Assembly (NCBI RefSeq): GCF_000420445.1 | Contig: NZ_ATUY01000009.1 | Coordinates: 25,193 to 89,192, forward strand | From: Actinotignum urinale DSM 15805 | Lineage (GTDB): Bacteria > Actinomycetota > Actinomycetes > Actinomycetales > Actinomycetaceae | Length of the DNA: 64,000 nucleotides | Reading direction: 5' to 3' | Shown here: positions 45,285 to 53,906 of the stretch, in pieces | Layout: every line of letters begins with the position of its first letter | How positions within the stretch are numbered: position 1 is the stretch's first letter | Position numbers and translations under genes: made by a program | The notes under the pieces: model-generated | Database searches by the model: none | The model's input: the letters and a program-made list of their open reading frames with translations, nothing else | Told to the model about the DNA's origin: nothing

Positions 45285-45925
45285 ATGCAAAGAGGGTTTC
45301 TTTACATGGTCGCCTCGGAACCCTCCAACAGCTCGCCATCGGTGTGGGTATTTCGGCGCCTTCATCAGCAACTTCATTTTCGTAAAAATCACCGGAGGCG
45401 CCAACGAAGTCGCCTGGTTCGGACTCCACACATGGCGCTGAATGTTCATTACTGAAGTTGTTCCCGCGATCCTCTACGGTTTCTTTGTCCTGTTCTTGCC
45501 GGAGTCGCCCAGGTATTTGGTCCAGATTGGAAAGTACGAGGAGGCAGAAACTGTTCTCCGAAGCGTCGGAACAACAATAGAACTCAAGCTCATGATTGAG
45601 GATATTAAGGCTTCCTTGTCCGACCACAAGCCGAGGTTCTCGGACTTGCTGGATTCCAAAACGCGGGTTGAAGCCTGTTGTGTGGGTTGCTTTGGCCTTC
45701 GCGTTCCTCATTCAAATGACAGGCATTAATAATGTGTTGCTCTATGCAACAGATCTGTGGACAACCGTCGGTTTCGAGGGAGATTTGACTGTCTTTATTC
45801 CCGTTCTCACCTCGATTATCGGCATTATTATGACGCTCATTGGCATGTCTGTTATTGATAAGGTCGGCCGGCGGCCTCTGCTTTTGTGGGGCGCAGTCGG
45901 AATGTTTCGGGTAATCTACCCCAAG
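45285..45925 (+). pseudogene. decayed sugar-porter (MFS) gene
   Basis: Three frames read parts of one MFS sugar transporter in order: GRLGTLQQLAIGVGI, then FGAFISNFIFVKITGG, FLPESPRYLVQIGKYEEAE, and finally QMTGINNVLLYATDLWTTVG and IDKVGRRPLLLWGAVGM. There are at least two frameshifts, one at about 45340 and one at about 45665, and a TGA where TGG is expected (HTWR-stop-MF). The first four and last several helices are missing. It may once have been a xylose permease beside the xyl genes. Confidence 0.85.
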
Positions 45926-46316
45926 AATCTTGGACAGCGAAAGTGACGGCTTTCTTAGGGTGCATTATCGAATACCGCGATCTAGATACCTTAATACCTT
46001 GCCCAAGCTTAGCCGCGTATAACATCGAGCTTTTTCACATTGAGCCATTGCCACTAGGCTTATCACTAGGTGAAACAGGGTGAGCAATAACCATAAGAGT
46101 TTCGGCGATGATATGCCGCAGCTACCGCGTGTTTAATCTTCAAAGTGCCCTGTGTAATCTGTCCCTGCCCAGACGTGTGGTAACGTGGAGTCTGCGAAAG
46201 GGGTGGGGTGCGTTGACTTCGCATAACTTTTTAGCGGAGCAAGTGACTAGTCTGCTCGACCCAGATCATTTCCGATTCCTCAATGTATTTAATCCCCAGA
46301 AAGAAAGGGGCGAGGG
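45926..46316. other. 391-bp stretch without a gene
   Basis: This stretch follows the transporter relic and precedes the ADP-ribosylglycohydrolase operon. I see no coding signal. A TTGACT near 46210 is a possible -35 element of the downstream operon, but I could not place a good -10. Confidence 0.4.
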
Positions 46317-47339
46317 ATGAAAGATATAACCACCCAAAAAGAAAAACTGGCTCGCGCCCAGCTTTGCTTGCAAACTACTGCCTATGCCGATGCGCTGGGT
46401 ATGCCAACACAAGACCTCACTCGGCAAGCCATTGAAGCTGAGTATGGGTTTGTGGATACTTTGGTGGCTGCGGGGCCAGCGCAAGAAATAGCGCATGGTG
46501 CCCCTGCGGGCATGGTTACTGATGATACCGAACAGACCTTTATACTGGCGAAAATTTTGATAGAACACGGCGCAGTACCACCGCTGGAATTCGCCCACGG
46601 GCTGTTGGAGTGGGAAAAAGATATGATTGCGCGCGGCTCTCTCGATCTGCTTGGCCCCTCTACTAAGCGGGCTATCTCCGCTTTAGAAGATGGCGTGCCC
46701 CCCAGCGAAACGGGAAAATACGGCACCACGAACGGCGCGGCAATGCGCATATCCCCGGTGGGGATAGCCTTCGATCTTGCCGATCGGCAACGGTTTATAG
46801 CGGCGGTTGTGCAGGCTTCGCAAGTCACCCACAATACTAATGTGGCATTGCAAGGGGCGATGCTGGTGGCTGGAGCAGTGAGCGCTGGAATCGCGGGTGC
46901 CTCTCGACAGGAGGCGTTGGAGATTGGGCTCGACTTAGCGCGAGAAGCTGCCACCTTTGGCAATCAGGTATGTGCTCCCGATATTTATTTACGTTCTCGG
47001 TGGGCTATCCAGCTCCTCAAAAAATGCACTTCGCGTGAGGAAATTTTAGATACGCTGTTCCACCAAATCTGCACTTCCTATGCTTCGCATGAGTCAATTC
47101 CGGCCGTAGCGGCTTTGTGCGCTCTAGACGTCAGCGCCAACGAAATACTCTTGTTGGCGGCAAACGCCGGCGGAGATACTGATACGGTGGGTGCAATGGC
47201 CGGAGCAATTCTCGGCGCTTGCGGCGACTCTGCCAAGATTCCGCCTGAATCATTAGAACTAGTCACTACTTTAAATTCATTACCGATAGTACAAACTGCA
47301 ACAAATCTAGTATCGCTGCGAATTTCTAAGGAGAAATAA
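46317..47339 (+). CDS. ADP-ribosylglycohydrolase-family protein
   Basis: The 340-residue protein has the dinuclear-metal signature of this family: MVTDDTEQTF near residue 64 and AGGDTDTVGAMAGAILGA near 282, plus TNGAAMRISPVG near 142. Family members cleave N-glycosidic bonds of ADP-ribosyl-arginine, ADP-ribose derivatives or related nucleosides. It is cytoplasmic and translationally coupled (TAATG) to an NCS1 permease and then a PfkB kinase. The same enzyme plus kinase pair occurs in the E. coli yegTUV operon with a different transporter. This points to salvage of an N-riboside rather than protein de-ADP-ribosylation. Confidence 0.87.
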   Translation: MKDITTQKEKLARAQLCLQTTAYADALGMPTQDLTRQAIEAEYGFVDTLVAAGPAQEIAHGAPAGMVTDDTEQTFILAKILIEHGAVPPLEFAHGLLEWEKDMIARGSLDLLGPSTKRAISALEDGVPPSETGKYGTTNGAAMRISPVGIAFDLADRQRFIAAVVQASQVTHNTNVALQGAMLVAGAVSAGIAGASRQEALEIGLDLAREAATFGNQVCAPDIYLRSRWAIQLLKKCTSREEILDTLFHQICTSYASHESIPAVAALCALDVSANEILLLAANAGGDTDTVGAMAGAILGACGDSAKIPPESLELVTTLNSLPIVQTATNLVSLRISKEK

Positions 47340-48757
47340 TGTCTAATACGGAAACGCCCGCCGAAGGTTGGCGTTCATTACTCGAAGTTGAAGATCGGGG
47401 AATTGAACCAATTCCTGCCTCGGAACAGACCAGCGGACCAGCCGAACTATTTTGGATTTGGTTTGCTGGAAATATCTCCATTCTAGGTATCCCATTGGGA
47501 ATCTGGGTAGTAGCTGGAGAGCTAAATTTCTGGCAGGCGCTAATCGCCGGAGCAGTGGGAGCGGTAGCCTCTTTCGCTATCGTGGGTATCGTATCAATCA
47601 CCGGCCAGCGGGGCGGTGCACCCACTTTGACGCTTTCGCGTGCCGCCTTCGGCACTCGCGGTAACTATCTTCCCACCTTTGTAGCTATTCTTTCCCGCTG
47701 GGGTTGGGAGACGGTAAATACTGTGACGGCGGCCTTTGCGGCAATTTCTATCGGTACCGTCATTGTGGGTTCGGAGCTCACTCCGCATAGTCATCCGTGG
47801 ATTGCAATTGTGGCAGTACTCCTATTCCTCGCGCTCACTTTGACGGTATCTGGAGTAGGACATCAGATGCTTGCTGTATTCCAAAAGTGGGCCACCTACA
47901 TTTTCGGTGTGCTCACCCTAGTTGTAGTTGGCTTCATAGTGGCGAAAGTGGATTGGGGTATGGTGTTGAGCGCGGAAGCTGGCTCTTGGGGTACGGTACT
48001 AATGGGTATCAGCGTGGTCGCTTCTGCCACCGGTATTGCCTGGGCTAACTCGGGCGCAGATATTGGGCGCTACCAATCCAAGAAAGTTTCTCCGGCGACT
48101 TTGATTCTAACCTGTGCAGCCGGCGCTGGTATTCCGCTGATTATTATGATTGGCACTGGTTCACTGATTGCTATCACCAATCCGGAGTTTGACGCCGGTA
48201 ACCCGCTGGCTTCGATTCCGGCTCTGCTGCCAGCCTGGATGTCAATCCCCTTCCTGATCTCTGCCTTTGCTGGGCTACTGCTTTCTAACAATATCTCGGT
48301 ATACTCTTCCGGTTTAACCTTATTGACCTTGGGCTTGAAAGTTCGCCGCATCGTTGCCGTGGCTGCTGATTTAATGGTCAGCTTAGTTGGTTCGATGGTA
48401 TTCTTGTTTTTCTTTGAAAGTTTCTACGATGCTTTCATCGGGTTCATCACCTTGTTGGCAATTCCGCTCACTGCCTGGTTGGGGGTGTTCTTGGTAGATA
48501 TGATTAAGCGCACCACCTATCGTTCTGACGATTTATTGGATATTACTTCCCGCTCTGCCTACTGGTACAAAGGCGGCTTTGAAGTGCGCGTGCTGGCCTC
48601 GTGGCTGGTGGCTTTGGGTGCCGGCTATCTATTCAAATTCGCGCTTCCCGATTCCTTTATTACCCAGCAGGGGCTGGAGTGGCTGGTAGCCTTGCTGGTT
48701 TCTGGCTTGCTCTATCTAGCATTGGGTGGAGCTAAAGGCGCAGGTGTAAAAGAATGA
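47339..48757 (+). CDS. NCS1-family nucleobase/nucleoside permease (CodB-like)
   Basis: The 472-residue inner-membrane protein has about twelve hydrophobic helices and NCS1 features: WFAGNISILGIPLGIWVV near 38, RGGAPTLTLSRAAFGTRGNY near 90, and NSGADIGRYQSKKVS near 236. Characterised relatives import cytosine, purines, hydantoins or thiamine-related compounds with sodium or protons. Its position between the glycohydrolase and kinase genes suggests that it imports their substrate. The start overlaps the previous stop and the stop overlaps the kinase start. Confidence 0.88.
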   Translation: MSNTETPAEGWRSLLEVEDRGIEPIPASEQTSGPAELFWIWFAGNISILGIPLGIWVVAGELNFWQALIAGAVGAVASFAIVGIVSITGQRGGAPTLTLSRAAFGTRGNYLPTFVAILSRWGWETVNTVTAAFAAISIGTVIVGSELTPHSHPWIAIVAVLLFLALTLTVSGVGHQMLAVFQKWATYIFGVLTLVVVGFIVAKVDWGMVLSAEAGSWGTVLMGISVVASATGIAWANSGADIGRYQSKKVSPATLILTCAAGAGIPLIIMIGTGSLIAITNPEFDAGNPLASIPALLPAWMSIPFLISAFAGLLLSNNISVYSSGLTLLTLGLKVRRIVAVAADLMVSLVGSMVFLFFFESFYDAFIGFITLLAIPLTAWLGVFLVDMIKRTTYRSDDLLDITSRSAYWYKGGFEVRVLASWLVALGAGYLFKFALPDSFITQQGLEWLVALLVSGLLYLALGGAKGAGVKE

Positions 48758-49683
48758 GAATGATCAATACGGGCAGCGTGATCGTAGATCAGGTGATTCG
48801 GCTGCCGAAAATGCCAGAGCCGGGTGGGGACGTAATCGCCAACAGTACGGAGCTGGTGGCGGGTGGCGGTCTCAACTCCATGCTGGGAGCGGCTCGCTAC
48901 GGCATGAAAGTAGTGTACTGCGGGCTAGTCGGTACGGGACCATTCGCCGATATTATTGGGCAGGCGCTGGAAAAGGACGGTATTTCCTCTATTTTTCCGC
49001 GCGTACCTGATGCTGATAACGGTTACTGTGTGGCATTCGTAGATGATTTTGCAGAACGCACCTTCGTAACTACACTCGGCGTAGAAGGCGATTTTGGCTA
49101 CAAACACTTATCTGCAATCCAGCTAGAGCCGGGTGATTTGATCTATGTCTCTGGCTATAGCTTGGCCACGGAATCTAATGCGGTCGCCTTGGCCAAATGG
49201 CTAGCGGAGATTCCAGAAGATATTCCGGTGGTGGTAGATCCTTCGCCGTTGATTTCAGAATTGCCACGAGAGCTTTACGCGCCACTACTTGTGCGCGCCG
49301 ATATTTGGTCTTGCAACGAGCGCGAAGCGGAAATTCTGGGAGAATCCGGTTCCGATGTCGCTAATGCAGCTGCAATTAAGAAATTGCTCAAGAAAGACGC
49401 TGCTGTGGTGGTGCGCGCCGGCAACAATCCCGCAGTGGTAATTACCGGAGCGGGGGAAGTGGTAGCGGTGCCGACCTTCCCGACCGTGGTGCGTGATACC
49501 AATGGCGCTGGCGATACCCACGTGGGGGTAATGATGGCGGCGCTCGGGGAGGGGCACGACTTGGTGGAGGCCGTTCGGCGCGGAAATGCGGCGGCGGCAA
49601 TCATGATTTCCCGTCCGGGGCCGAATACTGCTCCGCAGAAGGAGGAAATTAACCTGGTGCTAGCCGGCGAGCCGATAGCGTAA
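48754..49683 (+). CDS. PfkB-family sugar/nucleoside kinase
   Basis: The 309-residue ribokinase-like protein has the N-terminal GGG motif (ELVAGGGLNSMLGAARYG near residue 33) and the C-terminal DTNGAGDTHVGVMMAAL with the catalytic Asp near 254. It lies in a coupled operon with the glycohydrolase and permease, so it likely phosphorylates the ribose or the nucleoside released or imported by them. E. coli YegV is the positional analogue. The exact substrate cannot be read from sequence. Confidence 0.9.
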   Translation: MRMINTGSVIVDQVIRLPKMPEPGGDVIANSTELVAGGGLNSMLGAARYGMKVVYCGLVGTGPFADIIGQALEKDGISSIFPRVPDADNGYCVAFVDDFAERTFVTTLGVEGDFGYKHLSAIQLEPGDLIYVSGYSLATESNAVALAKWLAEIPEDIPVVVDPSPLISELPRELYAPLLVRADIWSCNEREAEILGESGSDVANAAAIKKLLKKDAAVVVRAGNNPAVVITGAGEVVAVPTFPTVVRDTNGAGDTHVGVMMAALGEGHDLVEAVRRGNAAAAIMISRPGPNTAPQKEEINLVLAGEPIA

Positions 49684-49793
49684 ATTAGCAAGCATACGCA
49701 GTGTGGATTTTCAAAATTCGGAAAATGTACTATCAGCGTGTCGCTAATTTTCTTACCAAAATGGTCGTAAAATGACGAATCTAATAATTTTAA

Positions 49794-50000
49794 GCAAATA
49801 TTAGGCACATTTGGGTTAAGTACCGATCAGATCTCTCGGTTTCACCTGATCATGTCAAGTGGCATGACAGCCGTAAAGGAGTGCCCGATACCAATACTCT
49901 TGATGAAGCTATTAAACTATTCAACACTGTCACTCCATACAGTATTGTAGATACGCAGAAGTTTCCCGGGGGTAGATGGGTTTCTGATTGTAAACGCTAA
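49794..50000 (+). pseudogene. unidentified coding-like fragment
   Basis: An open frame without a start codon contains DHVKWHDSRKGVPDTNTLDE, then IKLFNTVTPYSIVDTQKFPG, and ends in a TAA at 49998-50000. The amino-acid composition looks like real protein but I do not recognise it. A stop precedes it at 49791. It is probably the tail of a lost gene at the left edge of the mosaic region. Confidence 0.35.
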
Positions 50001-50062
50001 AGAATTTGGCTGGGATTTAAATATAGGGGCGTTAGTATTTTCAAGGAAGGGAAAGCCTTTAC

Positions 50063-50359
50063 CTACGGTACTGTAAACATTTTAGCGCCTGTAAGACTTT
50101 TTAGCGTCTGCGCACAGGTACGCGTCCGTGAGGCAAAACCAACCTCAGGCGCATCACCTCGGCGCCCCCCGCAGACGCATATGGTCTGAAGGGGGTAGTG
50201 ATTCACGAACCCCTTGCAGTGACGTGTCAAGGTATCCTTTGTGTTGGTGTAGCCGAGCACGGTGGCCACGTCCTTGCCACAAAACAGCGTCTGGCCGTCG
50301 TTGGTGATGGTGCGGATGACTCCGAAGGCATCGTTGGTAAAGGTTTGGATGGTGTTGCC
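50063..50359 (-). pseudogene. phage antirepressor, Bro-N domain fragment
   Basis: From the ATG at 50359 the frame reads NTIQTFTNDAFGVIRTITND and LFCGKDVATVLGYTNTKDTL, the Bro-N domain of phage antirepressors. After about 55 residues (KGFVNHYPLQT) the sequence changes to text unlike Bro-N, consistent with a frameshift. The KilA-C or ANT half is absent. Confidence 0.75.
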
Positions 50360-50692
50360 CATAACAAGACTTCTGTTCTGAGAGCCAAATAGACGAATGT
50401 GCACCGGTTGATGCGAGAAGCTCTCGATGGTAGGACGTAAACCTTCAAGGAGTTAACTCCCTAGGCGGGTTTGTGGTCACTGAGCTTTGGGGCTCTCGCA
50501 CATACGCCCTCGAGCACCACCTAATCCGGACGGCTCATAGAAGAACTTGTCGGGTGCTCTGTGTGGAAAAACTATCAATCTCTCTTGCTTCGGTGTCATC
50601 AACCAGGTAGCCTTATAGACAACATGACCGGTTCCGCTGCCCGCTTCGGTGGGAGTCCAGGGCCGGTCTTCGCTTTAGACAAAGGTGAGCGC
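50360..50692. other. 333-bp gap with no clear gene
   Basis: The gap holds a 12-bp palindrome GGAGTTAACTCC (50449-50460). The upstream part of the Abi-type frame extends back to 50561, but no domain is seen there. Confidence 0.4.
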
Positions 50693-51610
50693 GTGGAACA
50701 GATGAAACTGTTCAAGACCTACAAGGAGCAGGTCGAATTGCTTGGCCAGCGTGGGATGCAAATTGATAACTCAGAGCACGCCGAGAAGTTGTTAGCGCAG
50801 CTAAATTACTACCGTTTATCCGGATATTGGTATCCGATGCGCCGTTTCTCCCAAGGCGACGGCATTGCTCGAGATGAATTCGTTGACGGAGCATCGTTTG
50901 ATCTGGTGGTAGCCCTCTATGGGTTTGACGAACGATTGCGCCACAGCGTGTTCATCGAGCTTGATCGCGTGGAGCTGGCTATTCGAACCAAGCTCGGTCA
51001 CGAACTAGGTCGCCTTGATCCGTTGATCTATTTGGATCCTCAACGTTTGAGCGCCCGGGCACGGCAGCGAAACAAAGACGGGCGTAGCGTGCATGAGGTG
51101 TGGATAGGAAAGTATCAATCGGCGCTGAAAGCGTCGAAGGAGGATTTCGTCGCCCATCATAATTCCAAATATGGAGGGACTTTGCCGATCTGGGCAGCCG
51201 TTGAAGTCATGGATTGGGGAATGTTGTCCTACCTGTATGGCATGTCTCCCAATATTGTGCGTAAACGGATTGCCGAGCCGTGTGGGCTCACTGGACCCCA
51301 GCTAGAGTCATGGCTGAAATCCTTAAATATCCTGCGTAACTACGCGGCTCACCACGCGAGAATGTTCAACCGCGTCTACGACATCAAGCCCAAACTGAAC
51401 AACGATCCAAAGCTGACTCCGGTGGCTAACAGAATGAACCGCGTATTCGGTCAACTCTCGATGATCCAGTATTTACATCATCAACTGGGCTTGTCCCAAG
51501 CTGACCGATTAACACGGTTGTTCAACACCTATCCACACAATCCCATTGTTCCACTCTCTCGCACTGGAGCTCCCGAGAACTGGCAAGAACTAGCACTCTG
51601 GGTTCCCTAG
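50693..51610 (+). CDS. Abi_2-family abortive-infection-type protein (AbiD/AbiF-like)
   Basis: The protein matches the Abi-like family: FKTYKEQVELLGQRGMQI at the N-terminus, LNYYRLSGYWYPMR, YGFDERLRHSVFIELDRVEL, and LPIWAAVEVMDWGMLSYLYG. Near the end of the core, LNILRNYAAHHARMFNR carries the R-N-x4-H signature of HEPN ribonucleases, the fold to which Abi_2 proteins belong. Relatives block phage growth by abortive infection. I choose the GTG at 50693, with AAAGG 7 nt upstream; the open frame begins at 50561 and an ATG at 50702 is an alternative. It stands alone, flanked by phage relics, with no antitoxin gene visible. Confidence 0.83.
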   Translation: MEQMKLFKTYKEQVELLGQRGMQIDNSEHAEKLLAQLNYYRLSGYWYPMRRFSQGDGIARDEFVDGASFDLVVALYGFDERLRHSVFIELDRVELAIRTKLGHELGRLDPLIYLDPQRLSARARQRNKDGRSVHEVWIGKYQSALKASKEDFVAHHNSKYGGTLPIWAAVEVMDWGMLSYLYGMSPNIVRKRIAEPCGLTGPQLESWLKSLNILRNYAAHHARMFNRVYDIKPKLNNDPKLTPVANRMNRVFGQLSMIQYLHHQLGLSQADRLTRLFNTYPHNPIVPLSRTGAPENWQELALWVP

Positions 51611-52122
51611 TCCTTGCGGTAAAATTCGCATTCGTAGCCGTCAGCAGCGAGGGGCAGGCCGACAGCCCAACCAGGTAAAACGCACATGAGTTGGCATGCC
51701 TGGGTCACGGTGAAGCCCGAATCTGTGGGCTCGTCGATAACGATCTCATCATGGACATGCATCGCAATCCGATGCCCGACCTTAGCGACTGCGTGCATGC
51801 CCGTGACAACCAGATCACGAGCGATCGCATGCACGATATTCTCGACCAACTTCCCGCCGTAGGTTTCTAACTGCCCCCAGCGCCGCGCCGTGGTGGTTCC
51901 GGTGTAGGTGATGGAGGTGCCGCCCCACCTGTTCTCACCTAAACGCTGCTGCACATACGCTAATCTCCTGCCCGAGGGCAGTTCGATGAAGAGAATCCAG
52001 GACTCAACGCTAAAGCGCAGATTCCGTAGCCGGATCGGCTGGCGCGAGGTGATCGCAGCGATGGTTGCTTCTTCAACGTCTGCCCAGAGCTGGGCGATGT
52101 GCGGGTTAGCCCGGAATAATCG
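51607..52122 (-). pseudogene. phage-type family A DNA polymerase, C-terminal remnant
   Basis: The frame contains ANPHIAQLWADVEEATIAAI, SVESWILFIELPSGRRLAYV, RLGENRWGGTSITYTG, YGGKLVENIVHAIARDL and the catalytic motif C text AMHVHDEIVIDEP. This is the C-terminal fifth of a phage-encoded DNA polymerase I-like enzyme with its natural C-terminus. An in-frame stop lies upstream at 52123-52125 and the rest is missing. Confidence 0.85.
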
Positions 52123-53125
52123 CTACCTCGGATCCCCTAGGTTCCATTAAAGGCAATGAAAAATCGCTTTGCCAGTAGCACTGATTGACAATCACGTGCG
52201 CATGTTTCCCGACGTAATTTGCGGCATCGTCAGGAAGGCTGAGCAGCGTTCTACCCGACTTATTAGTACGAACGCTGGTGTCACCGCTGTGGCGACAAGT
52301 AATATCTTGTGGCTGATCAAATTTCAGCACGTAATAAGTCTTCCCAAGGCCAGATCCCGCTTTCTCTTGCATGTAGTAACCCTGCTTCTCAGTCTCGCTC
52401 AGAACACCTTGTCTAAACTGCAGATCCAACAGCTCCACGGTATTCATCTGGAGCACCGTGCCGGAGACGACTGTTTTGCCGGCCGCCTTGGCATCCGAAA
52501 CCCTACTGTCGGTTGGCTTTGGGCTCTCTTTTTGCCGGTCTTCTTGCTGCGGCTCGTCTTTAAATTGTGCCGCGAAGTCATCGATAGCTTCGTTGGTGGG
52601 CAGTTTTCCTTCAAGATAGGCATCCAGGAAATCAGCAGAAGAAACGTCTAAAAAGAATGGCGTGAGTGTTTTCCACTTGGGCGCTGAATAGATGAGTCCT
52701 TTCCAGATGGTTTCTTCTTTAAACTCGCTGCCGGACAGGAACAGTCTTGTAATAGTGGACTCGCCCGTGCCGCTAGAAAAATAGGTATGAATTAGGCCGT
52801 CTCCATTTAGGAAAGCGGTGAGGAAAAGCAGTGGCCCATCTCCGATCCCAGTGGGCAGCTGCCATGGGCTATTGACTTCAAATACCTTGTCCGCCTCTTC
52901 GTCAAAGAGAAACACCTTGTTTTCTTCGGAACTAGCGTCCAGCTGGCCACTAAGCAGCATCGCGGGAACGTCCAGCCCGTTGAGATAAACGAGCGAATAC
53001 TTGAAAGGCCCTCGAACTGCGTCGTTATCAGAGAAATATTCTGCAGGGTTTTCAATAACCTCAGAATAGGCTTGTTGGACTTTAGCGCGAATTTTTTTCA
53101 GTTGGCCGTCGTTAAACGCTGCTAT
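52106..53125 (-). pseudogene. in-frame continuation of the lipoprotein after a TAG
   Basis: Directly after the TAG that ends the upstream lipoprotein frame, the same phase stays open for 340 codons (IAAFNDGQLKKIRAKVQQAY onwards). It contains a second copy of the N-terminal domain's motif (AYSEVIENPAEYF...SLVYLNGLDVP against GYKKILEKPDQIDF...ELVYFGSEEAP). A Gln/Lys/Glu/Pro-rich linker and an OB-like C-terminal domain follow (KTVVSGTVLQMNTVELLDLQ, HAHVIVNQCYW). There is no start codon with a ribosome-binding site at the beginning. I read this as the 3' part of one gene cut by a nonsense mutation. Confidence 0.75.
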
Positions 53126-53731
53126 CTAGGTGTTAGACGGAAGTTCATTCTTGGAGTATTTAACTAATTTTTGGTCATCATCCAGTTGGCTGAATCTGAG
53201 CTGCTGCTCTTCGGTAGCCTTAGGGGTCTCTGAAATCTCACCGCTCCACTCAAGATCCTTCTGCAATTTGCCGTCGCCGAAAGTGATCAATTCTGTTGAT
53301 GCAGATTTTTCTTCCGGTGACGACGCACGGTAGACCAGGGCCGAGCTGTCATCCTTAACCGATATCGCCCCTAGCTGCCTGCCGTCCTCGTCCCTACCAA
53401 CTACTAGGCTTTCTCCTGGGTCGACGATCGAATTTGAGGTTACGTCAAAGGAATACACCTTCACCAGTTTGGTATTAACATTTTGCCGGGTGGGCGCCAT
53501 CACTAGCAGCTTGGGAGCTTCTTCAGAGCCAAAATAAACCAATTCATAGCTGATTTTGCCCATGTCTGGATCAATCTCGCCACCGAAATCTATCTGATCG
53601 GGCTTTTCCAGAATCTTTTTGTATCCGTGATAAACGCGAGTCTGCACAGTCTCATTTCCCGAGCAAGCAGCCATGCTTATCGATAGCAGTATTGCAGTTA
53701 TTAACGCGATCAGCTTGGTTCCACTTCGCAT
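53126..53731 (-). CDS. lipoprotein, N-terminal domain (gene interrupted by TAG)
   Basis: The 201-residue product starts with a signal peptide and lipobox (MRSGTKLIALITAILLSISM, then AACSG), so it is a membrane-anchored surface lipoprotein. The rest is a small repeated-type domain with YHGYKKILEKPDQIDFGG and KISYELVYFGSEEAPKLLV; I know no function for it. The frame ends in TAG at 53126-53128 but continues beyond in phase with a homologous second domain, so this is probably the N-terminal part of a longer protein of about 540 residues. The start ATG at 53731 has a GGA-type site; the longer frame to 53857 is not signal-peptide-like. Confidence 0.7.
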   Translation of the reverse strand: MRSGTKLIALITAILLSISMAACSGNETVQTRVYHGYKKILEKPDQIDFGGEIDPDMGKISYELVYFGSEEAPKLLVMAPTRQNVNTKLVKVYSFDVTSNSIVDPGESLVVGRDEDGRQLGAISVKDDSSALVYRASSPEEKSASTELITFGDGKLQKDLEWSGEISETPKATEEQQLRFSQLDDDQKLVKYSKNELPSNT

Positions 53732-53906
53732 AACTAGAATTCCACTCGCTTTCGTGGGTAAAGGAAAACGCAGTTTTATATAGCAAAAGAATATAGTCAC
53801 GCTAAGGCTCCTCCGTCCCAAAAAATAAGCTGTTAGCTCAACGACGTCTAGTCTCATCCAAGAACATTTCGAGTGCCGCCAAAGTCACCCTTGGTAGTCT
53901 TTCGGT

